From positions 1 to 23,254 of IMG/VR virus record IMGVR_UViG_3300024519_000019: a DNA stretch of 23,254 nt. One strand, given 5' to 3'. Under the pieces are notes generated by a model that ran no database searches, was not told where the DNA came from, and was given only the letters and a program-made list of their open reading frames with translations. Source of the stretch: a virus. The position numbers and the translations under genes are program-made. Below are positions 7,580-14,808 of this stretch, in pieces. Within the stretch, counting starts at the first letter, position 1; every line of letters starts with the position of its first letter.

Positions 7580-7903
7580 ATCAATAAAAATGACTATGGC
7601 AATATCCTCCGTGTCAACGCAGGGCAGGATATTAGCTCCAATGTCAACACACTCTTCATAGATAGTCCCCTGACTAGCACAGGGGATTTCACTGTGGATG
7701 CAGGTAGTGGATTGACTGTGGGGACTATATCCATTGTGACAGACGTAGGCACATTCAATGCTAATGAGTACGTTGAGTATACATTCTTGGAGAACGACAT
7801 AGCCTATGCAGGCACATGGAGTGTCAAGCTAACCACACAAGACACTGGCAATGATACATGCAAGAGCTCAGATATCCCACTGACGTTTGAAGTGGGTAAG
7901 TAA
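7580..7903 (+). CDS. small virion-type protein with likely ATC start
   Basis: A 107-codon reading frame that begins INKNDYGNILRVNAGQDIS and ends at TAA 7901-7903. The opening matches the way many small phage proteins begin (Met plus a short polar run, then YGxxLRVNxGxDIS), with Ile where Met is expected. Everything from 7577 is open and rich in purine-first codons. A shorter start at GTG 7694, with AGGGGA seven bases upstream, would discard the conserved-looking first 38 residues. The body is beta-rich (NEYVEYTFLEN, AGTWSVKLTTQDTG) and may be an Ig-like or jelly-roll domain. It is the last gene before the tRNAs. Exact function unknown. Confidence 0.65.
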   Translation: MNKNDYGNILRVNAGQDISSNVNTLFIDSPLTSTGDFTVDAGSGLTVGTISIVTDVGTFNANEYVEYTFLENDIAYAGTWSVKLTTQDTGNDTCKSSDIPLTFEVGK

Positions 7904-7907
7904 TAAA

Positions 7908-7983
7908 TCCGATATAGCACAATTGGGAGTGCAGCTCACTTGTAATGAGCAGGTTGGGAGTTCGAGTCTCTCTGTCGGAACCA
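7908..7983 (+). tRNA. tRNA-Thr (anticodon UGU), CCA encoded
   Basis: A full cloverleaf: acceptor TCCGATA with TGTCGGA (one G-U pair), D stem GCAC/GTGC, anticodon stem GCTCA/TGAGC with loop CTTGTAA (anticodon TGT at 7941-7943), variable AGGTT, T stem GGGAG/CTCTC with loop TTCGAGT, discriminator A and encoded CCA. It reads ACA, a very common threonine codon in this window. Confidence 0.93.
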
Positions 7984-7990
7984 AACAAGA

Positions 7991-8067
7991 GGGCCACTAG
8001 CATAGTGGGTTAATGCAGCCGACTCATAATCGGAAGACGCGAGGTTCAAATCCTTGGTGGCCCACCA
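7991..8067 (+). tRNA. tRNA with anticodon CAU, probably tRNA-Ile2 (AUA)
   Basis: Cloverleaf: acceptor GGGCCAC/GTGGCCC, D stem GCAT/ATGC, anticodon arm GCCGA-CTCATAA-TCGGA with a G27-A43 mismatch, T stem CGAGG/CCTTG, and encoded CCA. Anticodon CAT is at 8025-8027. The G1-C72 pair excludes an initiator tRNA. C4-G69 and C5-G68 are pairs found in E. coli tRNA-Ile2 but not in elongator tRNA-Met. After TilS lysidine modification it would read AUA, which this window uses heavily. The tRNA call is firm; the isotype is inferred. Confidence 0.88.
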
Positions 8068-8090
8068 AATAACGGTTATGGAGGTAACCT

Positions 8091-9629
8091 ATGAGCGATA
8101 AAAAGGGTGGGGTTATCCCCGGCCCAACATCAGCAAAGCAGGAGATGATCATTAACTCTGATGCGCAGATAACGGTCATAGGAGGGGCAGCTGGGTCAGG
8201 AAAGAGCTACCTCCTACAAGTAATGGCCCTAAGGTATATAGATGACCCCAACACAACCTGCATAATGTTCCGAAGAACCACACCCCAGCTGATGGGTCAA
8301 GGTGGTATTGTAGACACAGCCAAGAGTATATACACAGCACTACCAAAGGATTACAGGCCCTCTTGGACACAGAAACCCATGCAGGCTACATTCCCTAATG
8401 GTGCCACTATACGCTGGCAGCACATGGAGCATGTGAGGAACAAGTTTGACATTCAGGGCCTGCAGTACACTTTCATAGGTGTAGACGAGGCCTGCCAGTT
8501 TGAGTGGGAACAGCTTGAGTACATGACCTCAAGGCTACGTTCTGCATCTAGGCACAAAAGCCGTATGGTCATGTCGTGTAACCCAGACCCAGACCATAAG
8601 CTAAGGGAGATCCTTGAGGATTTCTACTTAGACGAAGACGGCTACCCTATCCCAGAAAGGGATGGAGTTGTGCGGTACTTTATGATGCAGAACGGTGACT
8701 TCATCTGGGGAGATACTGCTGACTATCTAGCTGATAAGTACGGAGTAGCTGATGAGGACAGGGATACCAAGATACTATCCTTCACCTTTATCTCATCTAC
8801 GATCTATGACAACCCTATCATGCTCAAGGAGAATAGGGAATACCTAGCTTTCCTAGAGGGCCTCAACGAGGTTGACAAAGCTCAGCTACTGCACGGTAAC
8901 TGGTTTGCCAGAGCAGAGGGCAGCACCTTCTTTAAGAGGGAGTGGTTGGAGGCCGTTGACTATGTACCAGATGGAGCTCAAGAGGCTGTGGGGTATGATA
9001 AGGCAGCGTCTAAGCCATCTCAAGCAGACAGAAGTCCTGATTACACCGCATGTACGAAGATGTCTAAGTGCCGGGAAGGGTATTACTACATAACTGGTGA
9101 CTATATAGAGTCCTTCAAAGATGAGGACACAGGTATATACGGACGCTTCAGGGAGACTGCCGGGAGGAGAGATAACCTCATAGAAGCCCAAGGGCACTAT
9201 GATGGCCGAGATTGTCATATAGTTATGCCACAAGATCCCGGTGCTGCAGGTAAGATGGAGATACTAGAGAGTTGTAAAAAACTCACAGCAGTAGGCCTAA
9301 TCCCTAAGAAAGATCTTATCCCTATTAACAAGGCTAAGGTGACTAAGTTCATGCCCTTTGCAACAGCTGCAGAGAACGGGCTAGTTAGGATAGTTAAGAG
9401 TACTTTTAAGAATGCCAAGTCTTTAGAGGCCTACCTAAAAGAGCTTGATAGCTTTGATGGTGAACGTAGTACGGCACACAAGAAAGATGACTGGGTGGAT
9501 GCCACGGCTACAGTGTTCAACTACCTCACACTAAGCAGAACCTACAAGTTCACCCCCAGAAACCAAGCCAAAGTAAAGACCTTGGCAAACGATCACTTAA
9601 GCAACAATGAAGTCCCTCGGAGGGGATAA
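8091..9629 (+). CDS. terL: terminase large subunit (ATPase-nuclease)
   Basis: A 512-residue DNA-packaging motor that docks on the portal, pumps DNA using ATP and cuts the concatemer. Walker A is GGAAGSGKS at residues 31-39, Walker B is TFIGVDEA at 127-134 (D132, E133), and the coupling motif MSCNPD is at 161-166. The RNase H-like nuclease shows D303 in GYDKAAS, D382 in MPQDPG and the closing KKDDWVDA (D466, D467, D470). All key acidic residues are present and the length is normal for TerL. GGAGG six bases upstream fixes the start. It follows the tRNAs and is two bases from the next gene. Confidence 0.96.
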   Translation: MSDKKGGVIPGPTSAKQEMIINSDAQITVIGGAAGSGKSYLLQVMALRYIDDPNTTCIMFRRTTPQLMGQGGIVDTAKSIYTALPKDYRPSWTQKPMQATFPNGATIRWQHMEHVRNKFDIQGLQYTFIGVDEACQFEWEQLEYMTSRLRSASRHKSRMVMSCNPDPDHKLREILEDFYLDEDGYPIPERDGVVRYFMMQNGDFIWGDTADYLADKYGVADEDRDTKILSFTFISSTIYDNPIMLKENREYLAFLEGLNEVDKAQLLHGNWFARAEGSTFFKREWLEAVDYVPDGAQEAVGYDKAASKPSQADRSPDYTACTKMSKCREGYYYITGDYIESFKDEDTGIYGRFRETAGRRDNLIEAQGHYDGRDCHIVMPQDPGAAGKMEILESCKKLTAVGLIPKKDLIPINKAKVTKFMPFATAAENGLVRIVKSTFKNAKSLEAYLKELDSFDGERSTAHKKDDWVDATATVFNYLTLSRTYKFTPRNQAKVKTLANDHLSNNEVPRRG

Positions 9630-9631
9630 CT

Positions 9632-10126
9632 ATGGAAGATAACACTATCAAACAAGAACGTAAAGTAATCCAAACAAAGGGAGCCCGAGTCAAGTATGAA
9701 CTGGAGTTCTTCTTATCCATCCAAGAGGCTGTCCTAGACGGCTGGCGTATAGCAGAGACCAACCTGAGGGATGATACCTCCCTACGTAACTTCCGAGGCA
9801 ACATAGGCAAGGTAGTCCTCTATAAGGATGCCCTAGGAGCTCCTGAGAGCCCCGTAGAGAGCAAAGAGCCCTTAGAGGTACAACCACCCTCGGAAGAGTC
9901 TGCAGAGGCACCAGCAGCCCCTGAGGAGCTCTCAGAGGTACCTGTAGTGGAAACCCCTGAAGAGGACAAACAACCAGAAGGCCCATCCCCCTTAGAAGAG
10001 CTCAATGGCCTGTCTAAGAAGGTAGAGCTGTATGCCTTTGCTGAGAAGCATGGCTTCACTGTCCCAGAGGATGTAACTAAGGCTGCATCCATTAAGAAGT
10101 TCCTCAAAGGTGAGCTTGCAGAGTAA
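9632..10126 (+). CDS. unknown protein with acidic Pro/Glu linker and small helical C-terminal domain
   Basis: A 164-residue protein between TerL and portal. Residues 1-68 form a compact basic N-terminal domain (KVIQTKGARVKYELEFFLS, ending KVVLYKD). Residues about 70-120 are a disordered Glu/Pro/Ala/Ser linker. Residues about 122-164 (LNGLSKKVELYAFAEKHGF, then SIKKFLKGEL) look like a helix-extended-loop-helix domain of the HeH/LEM/SAP type that often binds nucleic acid. GGAGGGG six to seven bases upstream gives a strong start. Position suggests a packaging or head-assembly accessory role, but I do not recognise the family. Confidence 0.65.
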   Translation: MEDNTIKQERKVIQTKGARVKYELEFFLSIQEAVLDGWRIAETNLRDDTSLRNFRGNIGKVVLYKDALGAPESPVESKEPLEVQPPSEESAEAPAAPEELSEVPVVETPEEDKQPEGPSPLEELNGLSKKVELYAFAEKHGFTVPEDVTKAASIKKFLKGELAE

Positions 10127-10146
10127 CCAACTAATCAAGGCCTATT

Positions 10147-11739
10147 ATGACAGATGAAACAGTAGAGATCAAGAAGGCCGAGACAGTAGGTAAGCAGGCC
10201 ATTATACGTCCACAGAGCTTAAAGGAGAAGGGTCAGCCACGGCAAGTGACTGGCTCTAGGTTCATTCAGGATGGGGCCAAGCAAGACCTCATCATGCCTA
10301 ATAGCTTATACACCTTTGACAATATGGCGTTAGACTCCGCAGTGTTCACTGCAATGGACTCATCTAATGCCCAAGTACTATTATCTCTAAGTGGGGGCGA
10401 GGCAGTCCCCGGCAAGAGTAATTCCTCTGTAGCTAAAGAGGCCGCAGAGTTTATTAACTATAACATACGCAATATGTCCTTTGGTACTTGGATGCAGAGT
10501 ATGAATGATGCTTGTACTGATCTTCAGAATGGCTTCTCTACTCAGAATATTGTACTAGAGAGACGTAACTACGGGCAGTACAAGGGTATGTACTGCCTTA
10601 AGAAGTTGGCCCCTAGATCACAGAAGAGTGTATACGGGTGGGTTTACGATAAGAACTTCAGGGATGTACTTGGGTATGTCCAGAAGCCTATGGTTAAGAA
10701 GTCTAAGCAACCCACAGAGAAGCAGTTCGAACGTGGCATAACTAACACCAACTCCATAATTAACAGCCAGCAGTATACTTATCTTAAGAACGAGGAGTTG
10801 CTCTGGTTTAGGCACAATCCCACACAGAACAACCCTGAGGGGAATAGCCCCCTTAAGAACTGTTACGCAGCTTGGATGGAGAAGGCTCTTGTAGAGAACT
10901 TTGAGATCGTTGGTGTCACTAAAGACTTAGGTGGGGCGTATGTCCTTAGGGTAGACCCCGGCCTAATCGAGATGGCCAATGACCCAGAGGGTAACACAGA
11001 AGCCAAGACAGAGTATACCACACTACAACAAGATGCAGCTGACCTCGTGGCAGGTAAGGATACATTCATCCTACTGTCATCAGAGACAGATGAGAACGGT
11101 AAGTACCTTAATGACTTCTCCATGATGGGGATCTCTGGTACGGGCAAGCAGTACTCCACTTCAGAGATTATAGAGCAGAAGCGTAAGGATATCTTTAATG
11201 TATTCGGTGCATCAGCACAGATCACTGGGGACAACGGAGGGGGTAGTTACTCCCTAAGCTCAAGCAAGACTACCATCCAAGAGTTATACGTACAGAGGAT
11301 TATAGACTGGAAGGTTGATGTTATCAACACCCAATTAATCCCAAGGCTCCTAGCAGCTAACAACATACAGTTGAACTGGAAGGACATGCCTACCTTCAGG
11401 TCAGGAGTAGCCTCAGAGCTTAACTTCGATGAGCTTAGTAAAGCTGTTATGAGAATGGCTGGTACCGGGATGATGACTCCTAGCGCCCTTAAGGAGCTCT
11501 ACAGGCAAGCAGGACTCCCTGAGGACGGTATAGACGACCTAGACTTCACAGCTGCTTCAGGTGGTGATGTAGGGACTTCCAATGGCTCCTCTGGGAATGG
11601 CTCCACTAACCAGAACAACTCCGAGAAGAACGGAGAGAATGGTGGGGTGGAGAAGTCTAGAGTTACCAGTATGGTAGAGGATGAGAAGGGTAGGCTTATT
11701 GACACCGAGACAGACAAGGTACTGGAGAATGTCCAATGA
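10147..11739 (+). CDS. portal protein (Mu gp29 / DUF935-like)
   Basis: A 530-residue protein of typical portal size placed directly after TerL. It forms the dodecameric ring at one capsid vertex through which DNA passes. Family-like segments include an N-terminal TDLQNGFSTQNIVLERR region (about 120-140), ELLWFRHNPTQNNPEGNSPL (about 218-237), KDIFNVFGASAQITGD (about 347-362), and a helix-rich crown with RIIDWKVDVINTQLIPRLL (about 382-400). The last 60 residues are a Gly/Asn/Ser-rich disordered stretch with a short charged tail. It lies 20 bases after the preceding gene. Assignment to the DUF935-type portal group is from remembered pattern; portal function is well supported by order and size. 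Confidence 0.85.
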   Translation: MTDETVEIKKAETVGKQAIIRPQSLKEKGQPRQVTGSRFIQDGAKQDLIMPNSLYTFDNMALDSAVFTAMDSSNAQVLLSLSGGEAVPGKSNSSVAKEAAEFINYNIRNMSFGTWMQSMNDACTDLQNGFSTQNIVLERRNYGQYKGMYCLKKLAPRSQKSVYGWVYDKNFRDVLGYVQKPMVKKSKQPTEKQFERGITNTNSIINSQQYTYLKNEELLWFRHNPTQNNPEGNSPLKNCYAAWMEKALVENFEIVGVTKDLGGAYVLRVDPGLIEMANDPEGNTEAKTEYTTLQQDAADLVAGKDTFILLSSETDENGKYLNDFSMMGISGTGKQYSTSEIIEQKRKDIFNVFGASAQITGDNGGGSYSLSSSKTTIQELYVQRIIDWKVDVINTQLIPRLLAANNIQLNWKDMPTFRSGVASELNFDELSKAVMRMAGTGMMTPSALKELYRQAGLPEDGIDDLDFTAASGGDVGTSNGSSGNGSTNQNNSEKNGENGGVEKSRVTSMVEDEKGRLIDTETDKVLENVQ

Positions 11740-11751
11740 AATTAATTAGAG

Positions 11752-11787
11752 AGACCCTTTTGGGTATTCACATGCAATGGAGGGTCT
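11752..11787 (+). promoter_or_regulatory. alternative hairpins overlapping the protease ribosome binding site
   Basis: AGACCC (11752-11757) can pair with GGGTCT (11782-11787), which would cover part of the Shine-Dalgarno sequence GGAGGG (11779-11784). The same ACCC (11754-11757) can instead close on GGGT (11762-11765) over a TTTT loop, leaving the site free. The two folds are mutually exclusive. Confidence 0.35.
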
Positions 11788-11790
11788 TCT

Positions 11791-12489
11791 GTGACTCAGA
11801 TTAACATCAGTAAGGCTACGGCTGGAGATAAATGGAAACACTTACAGGATGCAATGTATTCAGGGTGGCCCTACGACCATGACGAAGAGTACATATACTA
11901 CGAACTGTGGGATGTAGAGGATGAGAGATACAGATCCTACCGAAGTGCATACAAGTATGATGGTGTCAAGGTGACTATCTCAGAGGACAAGGAGGAGGTA
12001 GTCAGTACGACAGAGCATGTCGTAGTGGAGTCCAGTGAGGATGATATAGAGAAGTCAATGTTTAATGCAATCAAGAAGTTCTTTGGAGGTACTGAGGAGC
12101 CTTCTGTCCCCATCATCAAGCAGCTCAATGAAGTTGAGATGGTGGCAGTGGAGCCAGTATACATTGCCCCCGGTGATGTGGATGGAGTAGGTGACACTAT
12201 CGACATGGATGGCTCTGAGAGCCTAGCTAAGAGTATTAACGATAAGATCGCTGCGGAGAGTATGACTTACAACTACTTCCATGCAGCAGATACTGAAGAC
12301 TTTCACATTCAGAAGTGTTGGGTAAACCCCTACGAGTGTGAGATTGGAGGTAATACAGTTCCTGAGGGTATTGTATTAGCTGAAGTCAAGTATGTCAATA
12401 AGGCTGCTTGGGATAAGCGAGTAGAAGGTGAACTCATGGGACTATCCGTTGAGGGTAGCTGCAAAATAGAGGTATTAGATGAAAGCTAA
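11791..12489 (+). CDS. prohead maturation protease, XkdF-like serine protease
   Basis: A 232-residue protein with a GTG start preceded by GGAGGG at six bases. Residues about 28-72 form the small beta domain that precedes many phage head proteases (YIYYELWDVEDERY then AYKYDGVKVTI). After a charged linker, residues about 115-228 match the XkdF-type fold: EPVYIAPGDVDGVGDTID, YNYFHAADTEDF, EGIVLAEVKYVNKAAWDKRV and GELMGLSVEG. H164 and S219 are the likely catalytic pair. It would cleave scaffold and capsid precursors during maturation. Its last 11 bases overlap the next gene in another frame, suggesting coupled translation. Confidence 0.82.
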   Translation: MTQINISKATAGDKWKHLQDAMYSGWPYDHDEEYIYYELWDVEDERYRSYRSAYKYDGVKVTISEDKEEVVSTTEHVVVESSEDDIEKSMFNAIKKFFGGTEEPSVPIIKQLNEVEMVAVEPVYIAPGDVDGVGDTIDMDGSESLAKSINDKIAAESMTYNYFHAADTEDFHIQKCWVNPYECEIGGNTVPEGIVLAEVKYVNKAAWDKRVEGELMGLSVEGSCKIEVLDES

Positions 12490-13126
12490 GCGTAGGCTCT
12501 ACGACTTCAATGTGACTGGCATAGCAGTGACAGACGGCTCCCAAGGGGGTGCTTGTAGCCTCCTCAACGAACCTCTGTTGCTTAAGTCATTGAAGGGCGG
12601 AGCAACACTCACACCAGAACAAAAGGCCATCCTATTGGAGCTTGGTCATACCGAATCCGGCATAGGCAAATCGCTTGTGTCAGACAACGAACTCCCACCA
12701 TCTTCTTCGGAAGAAATATCCGGGGGAGACAACTTAACTATAGAAGGGACAGATATGTCTGAAGAAGTAAATAAGGCGCTAGAGGCTCAAGTAGCCGTCT
12801 TGACCAAGAAACTAATCCAGAAGGAATTAGGGGTTTATGGCCTAGAGAGTGATCTCTCTAAAGAGCTGGCAGAAGTGTTGTCAGTCTTAGACGAGGATGC
12901 TGTGGCCAGTGTAACTAAAGCATTAGATGCGGTAGTAGCTAAAGGCGAGGCTGAAGTAGAGCTAGCCAAGTCTACAGCACCAGCACCTAAAGAAGAAGAA
13001 GAGAATCCATTAGCTAAAGCCCTCTCAGGTGAGAAAGGTGAAGGTGGTGAGCCAGAAGGTGAAGCCCCTCAGACCATGCTAGAGAAGGCAATGGCCGCTA
13101 AAGATAAAATCCAAGGAGCTGTGTAA
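12479..13126 (+). CDS. scaffold protein with protease-type N-terminal segment
   Basis: A 215-residue protein overlapping the protease end, with AGAGG six bases before its ATG. The first 32 residues (RRLYDFNVTGIAVTDGSQGG, then ACSLLNE) resemble the region found C-terminal to the catalytic domain in phage head proteases. After a linker, residues 93-215 are acidic, helical and coiled-coil-like (EEVNKALEAQVAVLTKKLIQ) with a Glu/Gly/Pro linker and a final helix, the usual composition of a scaffold that shapes the procapsid and is later degraded. Its stop overlaps the next start as TAATG. Scaffold function is inferred from order and composition. Confidence 0.72.
   Translation: MKAKRRLYDFNVTGIAVTDGSQGGACSLLNEPLLLKSLKGGATLTPEQKAILLELGHTESGIGKSLVSDNELPPSSSEEISGGDNLTIEGTDMSEEVNKALEAQVAVLTKKLIQKELGVYGLESDLSKELAEVLSVLDEDAVASVTKALDAVVAKGEAEVELAKSTAPAPKEEEENPLAKALSGEKGEGGEPEGEAPQTMLEKAMAAKDKIQGAV
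12755..13126 (+). CDS. possible internal-start scaffold core (nested, same frame)
   Basis: An in-frame ATG at 12755 (residue 93 of the 12479 gene) has AGGGA five bases upstream, and it stands exactly where the Ser-rich linker ends and the helical scaffold part begins. This would make a 123-residue core, comparable to the nested C/Nu3 arrangement of lambda. It is inferred from the ribosome site and domain boundary only. Confidence 0.4.
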   Translation: MSEEVNKALEAQVAVLTKKLIQKELGVYGLESDLSKELAEVLSVLDEDAVASVTKALDAVVAKGEAEVELAKSTAPAPKEEEENPLAKALSGEKGEGGEPEGEAPQTMLEKAMAAKDKIQGAV

Positions 13127-13629
13127 TGACTGTAATTGCTACTGGTCGCGCTATCTTATCTGACCTGCTTGCGGGTGTAGAGCCTTATAGTGACGACACT
13201 ATGACCAATAAGAACTTACTCGGCGTAGCCGTTGGTGGTTCTACTAATACTGTTGGCTTTATCGGTCAACCTCTAATCTGGGATGATGTTGCAGGCAACT
13301 GGGATATTTATGACGGTACCTCTCTTACTGTAGCCGCTGCCCTAGCCGACCAAGACGACCTACCTGTACTGGCTAACTACGTTGTAGCTTTGAGTGTTGG
13401 TGATAAGTCTGGCTTAGGTTTTAACCGGACTGACATTACTTTATCAGCTGCTAACACTGATGTCAACATGACTGCTATCTACCGTGGTGATGCCACTGTC
13501 AATGACTCAGGCATTGTCTGGGGTGCTACTTCAGCCCCTAACCAAGCATTGTTCTGGGCACAGTTAGAAGCACAGCAGTTTATCCAGTCAGCTGAAGCAG
13601 CTATCACTGACCCATCTTACAACTCTTAA
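13126..13629 (+). CDS. head decoration protein (probable)
   Basis: A 167-residue protein starting within the scaffold stop (TAATG) and lying directly before the capsid gene, the usual place for a gpD-type decoration protein. It is beta-rich, with LLGVAVGGSTNTVGFIGQPL, VLANYVVALSVGD and a DVNMTAIYRGDATVN segment typical of a surface-exposed head protein, and a C-terminal helix (QALFWAQLEAQQFIQSAEAA). Its codons are of the high-expression type (no ATA among about ten Ile codons, no AGG), consistent with hundreds of copies on the head. The family assignment rests mainly on position and codon use. Confidence 0.65.
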   Translation: MTVIATGRAILSDLLAGVEPYSDDTMTNKNLLGVAVGGSTNTVGFIGQPLIWDDVAGNWDIYDGTSLTVAAALADQDDLPVLANYVVALSVGDKSGLGFNRTDITLSAANTDVNMTAIYRGDATVNDSGIVWGATSAPNQALFWAQLEAQQFIQSAEAAITDPSYNS

Positions 13630-13642
13630 TAGGAATACATAA

Positions 13643-14737
13643 ATGAGTGACCACGGAATTGTAAAAGCCCTAGGGGTTTCCGGTGATAGCGCATTTGAGA
13701 TGGTGGATGTTTCCCCTCTCGTACAACGCACACAGATCGCCCCTAAATTACTTACTGCCTTATTTGGTGGTGAGATTAACTCTATCTTCAATCAGACTCG
13801 TACAGTCCGCCACGATGACCTCCAGCACGAAGGTGTGTCTGTCGCTGGTAAGCAGTACTCTGAGTACGGCCCTCGCGCACTGACTGACAAGCCTCGTCAG
13901 CTGAGCTACGACATTGGTTCTTTTGGTGTTACTTACAACACCAAGCCCGGTGATATCTCTGGTCGTCGGACTCCCGGTACCAATGAGTTGATGACAGAAG
14001 AGTACTTACTAGGCCAACTAGGCAACAAGGTTGACAAGGCGTGGGTCAAGTTCGAGGAGCAGCTTATCGCTACCTTGTTAACTACTGACTCTAACTTCAC
14101 TGCTGGTGGTAATCACACAACTTATGACTACTTTGTTGAAGTCATGGGTGATACCCGTGCCAACTTGATTGCTGGTGCTAACGGTAGCGGCCAAGTCTCT
14201 ATGCAATTGGCAGGTAGTGTCGATCACATTGAGTTGTTCACAGAGCAAGCTGATTACCTGCAGACTGACCTAGAGAAGACTGGTAACGACTCCTCTATGA
14301 CTGTCGTTATATGTGGTAAGAACTTCTTCGCACAGCGCTTAGAGATTGAGCGTGACGTAGGCTTCAACCGTGAATTGCGTAACACACTAGATATGCAAAG
14401 TATGGGTGTACCTGCTGGCGGCTTCGGCTCTGGTCAGTTCAACTACCAGTGGTTTGATAGCCCACGGGATGGTATCCGCTATATCCGTTATGCAGCTTCT
14501 TACGATGGCGCTAAGATGATCGGTGATGACGATGCGTACATGGTGCCTATCGGTGCTGAGAACTTCTTACGTACTGCATATGCCCCTGCCCAGACTCGTA
14601 CCTACGTTAACACTGTAGCCCAGTCTGCGTATGCTTGGAGTAAGGTAGATGACCGTCAAGGCACTACTGTAGCTTCTGAGAAGAATGTTCTGGGTATTGC
14701 GGTTAATCCTCAGCTTATTCGCCGCTTAGTAGTCTAA
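13643..14737 (+). CDS. major capsid protein, lambda gpE-like (HK97 fold)
   Basis: A 364-residue protein matching the phage major capsid protein E family. It has an N-terminal region with SPLVQRTQIAPKLLTALF, a middle with MTEEYLLGQLGNKVDKAWVK, an E-loop-like region, and the family closing block from DDDAYMVPIGAENFLRTAYA through NPQLIRRLVV. It forms the icosahedral shell after protease processing. Codons are strongly of the high-expression type: among about 16 Ile codons only one is ATA, and Arg is read by CGN with no AGG or AGA, unlike most genes here. It follows scaffold and decoration genes, completing the head cluster. Confidence 0.92.
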   Translation: MSDHGIVKALGVSGDSAFEMVDVSPLVQRTQIAPKLLTALFGGEINSIFNQTRTVRHDDLQHEGVSVAGKQYSEYGPRALTDKPRQLSYDIGSFGVTYNTKPGDISGRRTPGTNELMTEEYLLGQLGNKVDKAWVKFEEQLIATLLTTDSNFTAGGNHTTYDYFVEVMGDTRANLIAGANGSGQVSMQLAGSVDHIELFTEQADYLQTDLEKTGNDSSMTVVICGKNFFAQRLEIERDVGFNRELRNTLDMQSMGVPAGGFGSGQFNYQWFDSPRDGIRYIRYAASYDGAKMIGDDDAYMVPIGAENFLRTAYAPAQTRTYVNTVAQSAYAWSKVDDRQGTTVASEKNVLGIAVNPQLIRRLVV

Positions 14738-14747
14738 GTTAGTTGAT

Positions 14748-14782
14748 CTTTAGAGGGGGTTCCTAGAGCCTCCTCTCTAAGG
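14748..14782 (+). other. long stem-loop after the capsid gene
   Basis: CTTTAGAGGGGG and the facing CTCTCTAAGG side form about a 12-bp stem with G-U pairs and a loop of about 11 nt, starting ten bases after the capsid stop. It is followed by TTAATTACAAT rather than a T-run. It could act as a weak terminator or a 3' stabiliser that raises capsid mRNA relative to downstream genes. Confidence 0.5.
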
Positions 14783-14808
14783 TTAATTACAATAAAGAGA
14801 GGAACACC

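Noticed and set aside
7694-7903. GTG start giving a 69-residue protein
   Set aside because: AGGGGA does precede it, but the frame is open and protein-like for 38 codons further upstream to an excellent ribosome site, so the longer ATC-start form is preferred.
13683-13883. Alternative plus-strand frame inside the capsid gene
   Set aside because: It lies wholly within a confidently identified capsid gene with optimised codons and has no credible product.
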